Part shown: positions 1-12,620 of the stretch, one piece after another | Layout: each line of letters opens with the position of its first letter | How positions within the stretch are numbered: the first letter of the stretch is position 1 | Origin: Cyanoderma ruficeps | Taxonomy: Eukaryota > Chordata > Aves > Passeriformes > Timaliidae | Length of the DNA: 64,000 bases | Reading direction: 5' to 3' | Assembly (NCBI GenBank): GCA_008694505.1 | Contig: VZDJ01000219.1 | Location: 11,601,431 to 11,665,430 of the forward strand | Made by a program: the position numbers and the translations under genes | The notes under the pieces: model-generated | The model's database searches: none | Told to the model about the DNA's origin: nothing | Seen by the model: the letters and a program-made list of their open reading frames with translations, nothing else

Positions 1-1909
1 AAAGAAATGAAAAGAGAATGATTCTCAGAAGACAACTACTCCTATGTTTCTGTAAATAAATTCATCTGAAATTAAAAATCTGAAAGTGGAGTCACCTAAA
101 CCAGAGATTTTTGGAAATGTTACCCAAATCATCTGTGATCTGCAAAGCCCTTCCTCTTTGTACACAGACTCAAATGTTTTCGGAAGATTTTTCCACATGA
201 GACCATTTCTTCTTTGTAGCAAATAGGGGAGGGAAAAGTTCCCTGAGAAGCCCTGTGACATTTCAGAGACAGACACGGTTTCCCAGAAATTCTGTGAATA
301 TCCTGACCTTCACAGCACCAGGATTTCCACATCCCTCCACACACAGTGGCCTGAGAGCGTAATGCAAACACTGGTCGGTCCTGGCAGTGTCCACTCTGTC
401 CTTTGTCACAGTTACCCTGCAGCATCAGAGCTCAGCATCTGGGTTATTCCCAGCGCACAACAAGCCCTGGGTGTCTCCACTCAGCCTCCATCCAGCCATT
501 CCCATTAGCAGCACTTGTAGGGACACATCCCACCCCACAGCCCGTAACAAACCCCAAACGGCCCCTGGGGGACTTGTTGTTCCTCCTGGTGCCCTGTCAG
601 CACACAAAGGGTTCAGCCCACAGCCTCCCTGCAAGCCTAATGAAAATTAAAAATTTTTAAAAGTCCCTAAATTCCAACCTGTATCCAACCATGTCACCTA
701 TTTCCAAAAGGAGGAACAGTATTTGGGGTACTGCCCAGCCGAGATTTTGAATTAAGCAGTGTTGCACACAACCTCAGTGACACAGCTCTGTACTTCCGGC
801 CCCTATGAAATCCTTTGCTCTGTTTTTGGGAACAAAAGCGCAAAATCTTAAACTGAGCAGGTGGCAGAAGACACAGCATAATGCATTTTTATGGGCCCTC
901 CATATGTCCTTCCCAATACGCAGTGAGATAAATTCTCATCTCACTCACAGTCCTGCAGCCCCACTCAAATCTTGCAGTTTAGTACCACTGCAAAAGTCAT
1001 CCGTGAAATTCACGTTGTCCATGGTGCATCCATTTTTTAAAAATTAAAACAAACCAAAACAAAATCTCAAAGGCCTGTCTGGGTACCACAAATTTGTGCC
1101 AACTCTCGTGTCTTATTTAAGTCAACCATATATGCCCTGACCACCTTGCCAAACCACCTATGGATTTTTACCTCTAATCTCCTCCTTTATCTCAGTTTCT
1201 CCAGTCCTAAAATAATGCTCGTGACACACACTCGACTCCCAAGTTGTGACACAAAGCTGAATTCATTCTGTGCTCTCCTGTGCCAGAAGAGACTTAGAGA
1301 TGAACGGTGCCACAGCATGCCAGGGTATTTCTCTGTGTAATACAGATTTTTAATATTTTTCCAAAAGGAACACATATTTAAGGGGTGTTCAGACTTCTGT
1401 ATTTCTAATAATGTTCTCTCAAGAATGTCAAAGCTTAAAATCTAAGAAATAATTGCTCTCTAAGTGCATGCTAATGGCTCACTCTGCAGATGGAAAATAA
1501 AAAACTTATGTTTTCTTGTAAGCACAGGGCTGACACTGGTTTATTTCTCTCAGAAATAATCACAAAACCCAGGATTTCTCTGTATATATGTGACCTTGAT
1601 TCCTAGATGGCACATGGACTACTTAGAGATCATGTTACTAAGTTATTTGCAGTTAAAGAGGAAAAAAAGGCTAAAATTAATGGGTCACTGGGTATTTTCT
1701 TCTGAGAACTTAACTACTTAACAGTAAGAAAAAAACCAGTTTACAGCCAGGTGGCTTGAGGGGATATTTTGTTGAACACTGATTAAAAATAATTTCTTCT
1801 AAATGAGACCTGACCACAAAATGGGACCATTAACGAGCAGGGACATTCTCACCAGAAAGGAAACTACGCTTGATCGACTCCTGCACCGCCCACAAACCCC
1901 AGGTCTTGT

Positions 1910-1995
1910 TCTCTCTCTCTCTCACACACACTCTCTCTTTTGCTTCTCCCCCCTCTGCTTTTTCTGCTCTCCCCTTTTCTTGTTCTTAATAGCAG
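1910..1995. repeat. Pyrimidine-rich simple sequence (CT)n with CA core
   Basis: CT dinucleotides from 1911, a CACACACA core, another CT run and then C/T-only stretches form a low-complexity tract. Confidence 0.85.
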
Positions 1996-2211
1996 GGTAA
2001 ATAAGCAGCAAGTGATGCTGAAATCTTTTTCGGCCAAAAAAACAGAGGCCAAACTCCTCTGAGAAAACATTTGGCCTCTGTGGCTTTGTAATATGTTCCA
2101 GAACACTGAGTTCACTGAAGAACATTGTGAAAAACTCCCATCGGCTGGAGTGATGCTGGGGAATGTTACTGTATCCCAACTTCCAATTGGTCCATTTCCT
2201 GCAGGCCTTGT

Positions 2212-2259
2212 AAAAAAAAAAAAANNNNNNAAAAAAAAGGAAAAAAAAAGGAAAAAAAA
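2212..2259. repeat. A-rich run with a six-base assembly gap (2225-2230)
   Basis: A run of A is interrupted by six Ns and continues with GG spacers. The gap length is probably not real. Confidence 0.95.
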
Positions 2260-4685
2260 TAGTGCTATGTGGGAGTTAAAACAAGTTCTCATGGGAAAAA
2301 TGAATGGCAAGAAATTCTAGCTTTAAAAGAAACAGCTAATCTGCTAGTTTGATTGTTCTTCAAAACTTACAATGAACCAATAATCCTAATTAAAACCACT
2401 TGGCCTAGTTCTCTAAAGCATCATAGCTTTTTCTATGCTTCGTTTGTACACACCATAGACTATTAGTTTTTTTCTAGTGCTCACTAACAAAGTGCTGACT
2501 TTGTTGGGATGGCTGAGCTAATTTCGTGAACTCAGTGTGAAACCTTAGCTAAACAAAATTGTGGTAATTTTCCTTAATTTGTAAAAGTGATTGGAGTGCA
2601 AACAAAATTTTCCTCTTGGGTCAATCCTATAATTTTCAATTAACTAAAACTAATCGGCAGGCATGTACTGAACCTGCATTTTGTTTAAAGGGCTGGAAGG
2701 CACTTCTGAAGGTCAGGATGCATTAATTGTTTTTATTTTAGTTTCATTTAGTCCTTTTTAAAAAGCTACATTTAAGTTCAGGCTGGGTCTAAAAGGAAAA
2801 TGCAAATTGTGTGAGGTGGGATTTCAGTCACAACACCTTTCCTGTATCTATTGTAACTCTGTAACTGCATGAGAGAATCGTCCATGGACTGAATCGCCTT
2901 TGATTTTATCATTATTGTTTAGTATTTCATAAGTTCCATTTACTGGATGAAAAGCACTGTATTTAAAACACCAACCAGAAAATGCATACATGGAAACACT
3001 CTCCCTACTGAGACACTTTAGTTCCACATTCAGCCATCTGCTTCTGGGCAGACAAGCTAAACTGCTGCCCTCCTTTTTACTGGAAAAGCTAATTAACGAT
3101 GATGTGAAAAGCAATCCCAAAATGAATTCAAGCCATTTTTAAAGAAGTCATCAATAATTTCTTTGCAAAGTGAAGGGGAGCAGGTTTCCCCCTTTTTTTT
3201 TCCCCTTCCATATCCACACCTGCCATTTCACCAGCCTCAGGGCAGCCAGCCCAGTGGGGTGACAACTGACAGGACAGCACAACTTCCTGCAAGAAAGAGA
3301 GGAGGGAAAGGATTCATCCCAAACAGTCCAAAGCTCTGAGCAACAGCCTCCAGTGATTGTTCACACCACCAATTTGCACCAGCCATCAATTTGACCTCTG
3401 CTTTTTCTCGTTTCAACATATTCAAAACTCTAAACAAGTGTTTCGCTACGGTGTGTTATTGTCCAACGTATGGATTTCCCACACATTGCTGAAATCATAA
3501 TGCTCACAAATAAACACAAACAGCCTCCTCAAGTGCCTGCTGCTCAGCCAGCAGGGCAATGTGTGAGCATTTTAAGGGCCTGTTTAAAGAAACCCATAAG
3601 TGCATAATCCCATCTGGGGGAGAGGGTATTTGAAAGAGACAAGAAAGCTTTATAAGGCACCTTTGTTCAACTTGCTTAGTGTTAACAAATCTCAAATGAG
3701 AATTTCCTGCCCAGCTAGAGCACAGAATTCTCTGCCTCGAGTCCCTGTGTGTACTCTGAGAGTTGGAGCAATGTATGAGCCCAGTGGAACTCAGAATGCC
3801 TTAGTCACAAGTATTTATGATAAATCCTAAAATTCCAAGGGCAATCGAGGATGAGGAAATGAGTTGCACAGGGTTGTGCTGAACCTGAGTTCAGGAAAAA
3901 AATTCCAGCATAGTCCTGTCTGTAGATGTGAACAACAAGTGCCTTAAAAGCACATCAAAACCAGGGCAAAGCTGTTAATTCCTGCAGCACACACCTTGGG
4001 AGGAATCAACGACACGCATCCTTTTTACAAAGTTACACTGCTACTTGATTTATTTCCCAGGCCATTCTTATAACTACTGAGAGTTGTTTGACACTGACAG
4101 CACCTGCAATGTCCCAGAGTGGGTTGCTTTGTTAGTAATTCTTGAGGACAAATCACTCAACTTAGTGGTCTCCAGTGTGGGAGACCACCCCAAAACACAC
4201 TGCAAGTTGCTGTGTCTGCAGCACCGACTGGGCTGAGAGCTACTTGAGCTCCCTGGAAGCCAGAGACCAGTGAGTTATGGTGGGATGGGCTGGAAAACAG
4301 GCTTTCAACCCTTGCAACACTTGCTGAAGAATATGAGATGGAGATGTTTTGCAGGATCCTTCTCAAGGCAGGTTTGTGTGTCTGGCTCCTCGTGCTTGCA
4401 CTCTTCCTCTGTTTTTTTAAGTACTGGAGTATCTGTTTCCCTCCTTCCTCTCCCCTCCTGGCTCCCACTGCGAGGAGAAACAAGCAAACAAAAATCCCAC
4501 CCTGGTGTGTTTCCAGATTCATCCCTACCCAGTTCTGACTCCAACCTCAAACTGGTGCCTTCAGTGACGTCCTCAGCCAAAATAATGAGATACAGCCCAG
4601 ATTTTAATGATGAAAGCAGAAGCCCTAGGAAGTGTGATATATTGCCTGCCCTATTTCTTCCCCCTTGCATTTAAGGCATCCATAC

Positions 4686-4812
4686 CTGTGTAAATGAATC
4701 TTCCAGGCGTTCCCTTGCAAAACTGCTTAGACTTGTAGGACAATGTGACTTCTACAACCCCTGGGATGTGTCGGGGAGGCGTCTGTACACGGATGGCATG
4801 TGGAGTAATCAG
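4686..4812 (-). CDS. EBF1: EBF1 internal exon (exon 10), second half of the IPT/TIG domain
   Basis: This 127-nt exon encodes [34 protein letters not shown] and TPGRFIYT plus one base (residues 304-345), closing the IPT/TIG beta-sandwich just before the helix-loop-helix dimerisation region. [10 protein letters not shown] is the EBF1 form; I recall GAPGRFVYT for EBF3. The acceptor has a long pyrimidine tract (about 40 nt of mostly C and T, ending TTTCCTCTAG) and the donor is GTATGG after ACA G. The exon enters in phase 0 and leaves in phase 1. The following exon, expected to begin ALNEPTIDYGF, was not found between here and the window start, so it lies beyond base 1. Confidence 0.97.
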
Positions 4813-7800
4813 CTAGAGGAAACATTGGGAAGGGAGAAGAAAGAGAGAGAAAAAAAAGCACTGTTAGATGCTGAACACTTCTTTAATAACACTTTCAGAT
4901 CACAGTAAACAAGCTTTGAGACGTGTAATTAACCTGTCAGTGTTTGAATACAGTCTTGACGTAACCCACACAAAGGCCAGTGACCACAATATTTACAAGC
5001 ATCTCGTAACAACATTATTCCTGTTTTCATACATGCCAGGCACTTGCTGCCAAGTACAAGCATCAGCCCTGGTTTAATGCAATAACTCCAGCCCACAGCA
5101 GCAGCACACCCAGTTTGCCCAGATTAATTCTGCAGTCACGACAGTGTGCAACAAATCAGATTCATAAATGACACATGATTACATGTGTGAGCATGGCACA
5201 AAGTTTTAAATACTCCAGTCCCTGTTTGACATCTGTACACTGGAAAAGCACCTTGAGCTGCTGTTTTAATTTTCTGTTCGTTTTGTGGAGGTGTAACTGA
5301 CTCCTGTAGAAATGCAAATCTTGGCTTCTACAGGATGCTGGATCTTTCCTTCAAAATTGTGAGAGCACTCAAAACCATGTGCCAAAGAAAACCATCTAAC
5401 CATCACCTCCATTCTGCCTTCACTGCAATGACTGGCACACGTCTGAGAGAGCTTCTTCAGGTGTGGATTTACACAGAAATAAGTAGATAAACTTGGCTTT
5501 CTTTTTATTGTGGCAGGGGATTCTGATCCTCTTGGCACAAAGGTTGGGGCAGGTCAGCGCTGCACTTTCCAGGCTCTCAACCATTTCTGCTTTTTCAGGA
5601 TTCTGGATTAGATTTAAAATGTGGTCCTTGAAATTATTAGCAGAGCCATCTAGGAGTTCACTAATTCATAGCAGATTAACTCAAATCTCTGCTGCTCTCA
5701 GAAACTGCAGCACTGTCCTTCCCATCACCAAAATGTTCTCTTCTCACTCATTGTGCTTCCTCGGAAAAAACAGTAAAAAGAGGTCCAGACAAAAGGTTTC
5801 ATGATTGTGTCCAAAAACCAAGATACAGCTCTGGCACATGGATAATCCCTCTCTGCCTGTGGCACATTAACACACCTCTAGAGAGGCAAACAAAACCAAG
5901 CCCATAACCTGGCTTGACAGTGAGCAAAACATGAGCACCCCATGCAGTCAGCTGCTCCATGCTCTGGGTTGAATCATGCCCTGGATTAAGGAATAAATTT
6001 CAATAGATTTTTTTTTTTAATAAAAAGCTTATTTTGGTCTGATTTTTACTAGAAACCAAATGTTTCAGCATTGTAGTAAGGCCCTACCAAAAAACCCCAG
6101 ACTTTTATCCAGTTCTTTGTTTAGGGCACAGGACTAAAAAAGAGCACAGAAGGAGAGTAATATCTGTCTGAGAGCCATCTGTGCTACAGAGGGAAATGGC
6201 ACACACAGTAGGGAGCTCTCCATATTTAAAATAAGAAAATTAATATTAAATCAAGTTGAACGTTGAAACCAAAACGACCAGCATCAAATGCTCCCCACGT
6301 TATTTAGATCCACAGAAGTCAGAAGACACATGTCATTTTAGAAATTATCATGTGGGGGTTAATGTCTTCTTGTTTGGGAGCTCTAAAAGTATGTTTTCAG
6401 ACTCTGCTTGGGAATCATGTGGTTTAGAAACTCACTTACTTTTAGAAGAAATCTGCCCTTTTTTTCTAAATTGCTCATTCTATCAACTTGGAAAAAAAAA
6501 TTCAAACAAAAACCAAAACCAAACCCCAAACTTCCAAGGAATGCTTGTACTTAAACTGAGTTGTCTTACATTTGAGTTGGCCAAAGCCTAAAGGTCCAGG
6601 CCAATTCTCTTCATGCCCTAAAAAGCCAGCAGAGGCAGAAGGCAGTGCCAAGCAGCAATTGATTTCTAGTGCTTCAGACACCTCTCCCACTGGGATGAGC
6701 CACTCCCTGGAAGCTTTGCTCCCTCCCCACTGAACAAACATGACGAGTTTAGACTCTTTGCTCAACTGTAAGCAGCCAAACACGACTGAGATAAATCCCA
6801 TCCTCGAGTGGTTCTGGTTAACTGGGTGAACTGGCAAGATGAGAAAAAATTTATGACATTTCTGGGAGAAAATACTTGTGAAAACAGCCAAGGATTTTAG
6901 CAGTAAAGGTTAACACGCTCATCTTACTACATCAGCAGGAGCTTTGCACCCCTCACCCCCATTCCCATTCTGGCATCAGCTATACAGGCAGCTTCTGGTT
7001 GTATCTTTGCATTTCCCAGCATTTACTGGTCTGTCACCACTTTAATGTTCTTAAAACATAATTTGTGGCATTTTCCAATACTCATCTTCCCTGGTTCCCA
7101 AGAAACGTCTGACCTATTTATGGTCCATTGTTACAGAGAGCTGGGGAGAGTTAAGCAAGTTTCCTGGTTTGTTCTTCACAAACAGTTTGGTTTTCCTTTG
7201 TGCTCTGAAGTAAATAAGTTTAACTGTGTTTAAAACCACAAATATACAATAATGTCGCCCACACATTCCCAAAGGGTGAACATTATGTCTGAAGTCCTAT
7301 GGTTTAGGACACTCAGGATGTATTTTATTCCTCGCTTCCCTACAACTAAAGCTTGGGAGGTATACCAGGAGAATACATGTGCCTTTTCCTTTTGCTTTTT
7401 CTCCATCACATCTGTCATTGACCACTGGCAGGGATTCAGTGCTGAGACAAGGGGGCCTTTGTTCTGGGTCAGCCTCCAGGTCTCCTGCACACAGAGGGAA
7501 CTGCCCAGCTTGGTTACACACCAGGAGTTCCCTAGATTGCTGTCATAGCAGGAGATTGGCTTTAAGGGACAAAAAAATGTTCCCTTGCACATCGAAACCT
7601 CCCACCTTGGATCTCAAATTCTGGTTCCACAGCTCTGCCAGGATCTGCTATGGACTGGGAGCAGCTCTCCAAACAGTCCTGGCTCTGGTTTGCAATCCAA
7701 CTGACCCAACTGGTGCTGTACATCTCTGGGCAGTCCAAACCCACCCATAGCAAGAGCAGATCTGCTCCTGCCTTCCATAACTCCAGGATTATGGGATGCT

Positions 7801-8386
7801 TTCCTGTCTGCACTGTCAGCCTGATGTTGGGAACCTACTCCACTTTTTCTCCTTTCACACTGACACAGCCTGTTCCTTCTTCAAGGCACAGTCTGCCTCA
7901 TATTTACAAGCAAAGCATCTGGAATAGGTGAGCCATTACCATTCAGGGACATTAAAAGTAAAAACATCACTTCTGGATGCCTCTGAGCCCCAAACAGCTG
8001 AAGACTGGTAAAGAGTCAGGGAAGCATCACAACATGTTCACCCCTGATGTTTTTAGGCATCTGTCCTTGCCCAGTGACAAACAAAAGACACTGAGGTAGA
8101 TGAGCTCCCTGTGTGACCCAGCAGGGCCAGTTGTGCATCCTCAGCTCAGCTGGGAACTCTCAGTGCATGAACAGACACCAAAACAATGACACACCAAGAA
8201 TCCCTAAATATGAGCTATGCCCTTTTCTGAATATATAATTTTAAATGTAAATCTTGAGCAAGGCATTAACCTGTGATTTGGAAATGAACCCAGCAGCCAA
8301 AATCCCAGATCCATCTTCCTCCTCCATTCCAGCATTTAACAAATTGAGAAATGGAACTGGACATAAAATTAGCAACTGGAGCTTTT

Positions 8387-8396
8387 TCCCAAGGGA
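8387..8396. promoter_or_regulatory. Perfect palindromic EBF site in intron 9
   Basis: TCCCAAGGGA fits the COE/EBF dimer consensus TCCCNNGGGA exactly, flanked by TTT and TTT. It could mediate autoregulation. Chance occurrence cannot be excluded: given the base composition, less than one site is expected in the window. Confidence 0.35.
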
Positions 8397-9102
8397 TTTT
8401 CAAGTGATTTGGCATGATACTCAGAAACTGCATTTGCTGTTTGGTATAAATTCTTACATGTCAGCTGGGACATGCAGTGGGTTGCACTAAAACCTGGATC
8501 AGGGATGGTCTGAATGGTGGGCGGTGCCTGGCCTTCAAAATCCAAAACACGTTTGGGCCGAGTGTGTACAACAAGCCTCTTTCTGTGGTTTGTTAATATA
8601 TTCTAGGCATTCTTGTGTGATACAGCATCATTTCACACTCTTCAGAGTGCCAGGTTACTTTCTTTTTTTAAAAGTGACATTTTATAAGGAGATGTCATTA
8701 ATCTGAGTCACTAGTTTATTTTTGCATGCCTGAGCTCTGGTTTGTGGTTAGGGAAATGGTGACAATCAGTCATAAATTTGACTCTGACTCTGTGTGAAGA
8801 GGACCATTAGAACAGGAATGAAGAAAATCCCACCAGCTGAAGGTAATGACAGCTTTCAGTGAGAACAGAACCCTTAAGGTACCTGTATTTTAAAAAACGA
8901 CCAATGACTTTGCATGCCTCAATTCTGGGCACCCAGATGCTGCTTAATAAGCCTTGGTTTGCAAAAAGAGGGTGCCTACTCATTTTTTAAAAATGAGTCA
9001 GAGCTCCAAAATAAGCACTCAAAACCAGAGACTTCCAAAATCAATAACAAACATAAAAAGCAAAATAACAAACTGTGTCACAGAATTTGATTCAGCAGCA
9101 GT

Positions 9103-9198
9103 AAAAAAAAAAAAAAAATAAAAAAGCATAAAAACCCACCAAACCAAAAAAAATCATCCTCTGTTTTTGTGCTGTACAAAGGTAAAAAAAAAAAAAAA
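9103..9198. repeat. Two A-rich runs (9103-9126 and 9184-9198)
   Basis: Uninterrupted A-runs of about 15 or more bases flank a short A-rich unique segment. No retroposon body is attached on either side. Confidence 0.85.
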
Positions 9199-9699
9199 GA
9201 GAAGATGTTTCAGTGCTTCATCTTTTCTTAATATAAAAGAAAAAGAAGTTGTTTCCAGCTGACTCTGTACAGCTGCAGGAATGTTCTTGGCAGGAAAATG
9301 TTTGAAGAAATAGTTCATTCTAAGCAAATATTGTGGAATATTTATAAGAAACTAATTTTGTCTTCACAATCACGTATTTGCCCTGCAGCTCGACTCTCAG
9401 CCTCAACACCCCACCAGCAGAGAGAAACAAGGAGTTTTATCTGCAGTGCCCATTTGGAATATTTGTGACCACGCAGGGCCCCAAAAGCCGGGTGAAACCC
9501 CCCAAATTCCAGCTCCGTGTGTGTGTGTGCGCTGCACAAAGAGGCAGCAGAGCCTGCCTGGCACACGGAATGTTGTGCTGGGAGGGTCTGAGCACATCCA
9601 GCATGTGCACACGACAGACCAGGGCTGTTTGTTTGGTGGTTACGAAAGGCCCTCGGAAAAAAATAAAAAAAAAATTTAAAAAAAGGCATTAGACGGCCC

Positions 9700-10110
9700 A
9701 TCCTGCTGTATTCTAAAAATACCAAGGGCTTTAAAAGTCATTTTTATAAAGCAGTATGGGAGGTAAGGATTAATTGAACCTACTGGCCATGGGTATCTGC
9801 ATTTCTGCTCAAAATTAATGTGACAAATTAAGTTTTTATTTAGTTCTCCCTGGCTGAGAAAGGTTGCAATTATGTTAGAGTGTTTACAGCTAAAATATAT
9901 GTTTAAATAATAAATATGTGTTTCAGAAACCATTTTAAACCTCCTTTTTTAACACCGTCAACTCCATTTCAAGCATATAAATATTTCAATTACAAAACTT
10001 GAATACATGTAAAATAAATTAAAAATATATTATTTACATTTCAAATTATTTATAACATGCTGCTCGACAGCAACAAATTCACTCTTAAAAGGAAGTTGCT
10101 TTTTCTTTTT
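9700..10110. promoter_or_regulatory. Candidate conserved AT-rich block in intron 9
   Basis: The stretch is complex, repeat-free and AT-rich, with several homeodomain-type cores (GGATTAATTG, AAATTAAG, TTAATGTG), a TTTAAATAATAAATATG segment and few internal duplications. This composition is typical of deeply conserved non-coding elements around developmental transcription-factor genes. Conservation is inferred, not measured. Confidence 0.3.
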
Positions 10111-10239
10111 TTGGCTCTTAACTTTACTTCTGAATTAGGGTAGGATTTATATTTTAAACATCCATGCAGCTCAGGTATTTACATGGATTTTGCTATAATG
10201 AAGTCTGAGTAATATAGGACCTTTACGATAATTATCTTC

Positions 10240-10390
10240 ACAGCACCTCTCCAAAGAAGGTGACTAATCTTATTACTGTTTTAGAGAAAGGGAATTGAAC
10301 TTTAAGTAGATTATACGATTTGCCCAAGGTCCCATGCAAAGTCTGTAGCAAAATGATGCTTAATTTCAATATTAGACTTCATCCCCCAAA
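10240..10390 (+). mobile_element. MIR-like ancient SINE relic
   Basis: The core reads TCTTATTACTGTTTTAGAGA, then GGGAATTGAACTTTAAGTAG, then GATTTGCCCAAGGTCCCATG and CAAAGTCTGTAGCAAAATG. This follows the MIR consensus order (attattatccccattttacagatg..., gaggttaagtaacttgccc, aaggtcacacagc..., gtggcagagc). MIRs are amniote-wide CORE-SINEs that died over 100 million years ago. Bird genomes keep few recognisable copies, so survival here may reflect selective constraint. The assignment is by eye. Confidence 0.6.
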
Positions 10391-11430
10391 CCACCTGCAA
10401 TTACAGCTGAAACTGAAGCTGGAAAAATCGACATGAAAATGCTCTGCAAGACTCATTCTTTTTCTTTAGTCTCTGCCTATCTGGTTTTGTTTGGGATTTT
10501 CTGAAGCCCAGTTAAAATTACGTTTTCTTTGGATTCACGAAACAACAGGATGAACTTTAAAATTTGTCCAGAGTTCAGTGACAAAATAACCTGGCCGAGT
10601 TTGCTCACAACTGGGCCTTGCTGGCAGCTCGGGATGAGCCTGCTCCAGTTTTGTAATGGACTCACATTCAGAGGATTGACAGCTCAGCTTTATACTCTAT
10701 TAAAGTAAAACAAAAATATTCTTCTTGGGTACTGCAAATGCCTTAGACATTTTTAGAAATGGGAAGGCAAATGAAAGAACTTATTTTGTGCTTCATAGGT
10801 GGCTTGTATGTGTAATTTGAATTATTTATAGATCACTATTATTTAGGGATCACTCAGAAAGCTCATGCATTTCTGCACTTGTTTACCGTTTGTCTGCTTC
10901 TTTTAGAAAGAATGTTCTTTTCTCCTACATGATTTTTGACTGCACTCATGGGTTATGAAATGAGAAGCAATTCTGTAAGGGAGAGGCAGTGAAAGAGTTT
11001 TCCTCAACACCAGCTTGCAGCCCATTGCAGCACTCCCAGACAACAGCCTGGCTTCGGTCTGGACCCCCTCTAACATTATTAATTCCATGACAAGGCCTTG
11101 CAACCATCAGCAACAATGTTTTGACCAGCACTCAGTCTCCTGAGATTAGAAATTGACAATTAATGGCTTCCACTAATAAATAGAATCAAGATTTATAATG
11201 GAAGATCCAATTCAGCAGCACCAAAATCGGAGCACTTTCCTCCCAGCCCCTTCACCTTTCCCTGTTAAACGTCTGCAGCCATAATGTCTCCAACACTAAC
11301 ACACAAAATGCTTACACTGGGCCCAGGGGGCACTTTCATGATCATATAAGGGCCTCAGAATGGGGCTCATTTACTATCTCTCCTTTCCTGGAATGCCCTT
11401 TCATCCACACTTGTCCTCAAGTGGAAGGAT

Positions 11431-11455
11431 GAGAGAGAGAGAGAGAGAGAGAGAG
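11431..11455. repeat. (GA)n microsatellite
   Basis: About 12 perfect GA units are followed by GGGAGA. Confidence 0.95.
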
Positions 11456-12239
11456 GGAGAACAGTGAAGGACATCAGAGAATACTCTTCATATGGAAAAA
11501 ATTCTGCCATATGTGCAATGGAATCAGTAGGGGGAATGTGCTGGATAGAAATTAAGCTACGGTGTTGATTTAAGATTTACAGGATGTAAGGTAAAGCATC
11601 AGAAGATCCTCTCACCATTGGGAAGTGTTGGACAGATATTTCAGGGAGGCTGGGGTTTTTTTTCAGAATTAAAACAATGAAAATGACAATTTCTTATTAA
11701 ACCTTAAAATTGCTTTTGGAAAGCTCAAAATATAAACCTTCCCTTGGAGCTGTCTCCCTGTGCCAGTCAGGGAACTCTGCCATGGTTTCTACAACCCTGG
11801 CCATGGCCATTGGGGTGATGCTGCCTGGGTTTTTACCTTCCACAGGTTTTTTTGGGGAATGCCAGGCTCCACAATTAATTATGTGCTGGAAAAAGACAGG
11901 ATTTAAGGAGCTGGGAGGAATAACAACAGAAAAAAAAAAAAAAAGGATAAGAAACAAGGAAAGGATTCCTGTGAAACTACAGGGACCCCTGCTAGGTATG
12001 AGGAGTCCACTGTGGATACAACGTGGAGCATTTGGTTGCTGCTATGGAAATGACCCTTACACCAAGTAGCCAGACTTATGCCATTCAGAGGTGCTGAATT
12101 TCTGCAGTCTCCACCTCATTGAGCTGCAGCTACCAGCAGCCAGTTTCCCTGGAAAGTGGGATCACCTAAACGTTTGTTTCCTCTGGGCCCTCAGCTATGG
12201 TAGTGCTTAACGCAGGATTATTCACACAGGCATTTATCC

Positions 12240-12620
<381 letters not shown>

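Larger units (their letters stand above)
1..4685 (-). other. EBF1: EBF1 intron 10, 5' part (cut by the window edge)
   Basis: No coding exon, RNA gene or recognisable transposon was seen here. The stretch holds a pyrimidine-rich simple region near 1910-1995, an A-rich run with a six-base gap at 2212-2259, one octamer motif (ATGCAAAT at 2800-2807) and otherwise unremarkable AT-rich sequence. Open frames of 120-150 codons around 1864-2310 and 4157-4674 look like chance: they cross the poly-A gap or the exon edge and show no family likeness. Confidence 0.85.

Noticed and set aside
1864..2310. Minus-strand open frame of 148 codons
   Set aside because: Runs through the poly-A gap of unknown bases and translates simple repeats.
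4157..4674. Overlapping 121-134 codon frames on both strands
   Set aside because: No recognisable protein. They lie in intron 10 just beyond the exon 10 donor.
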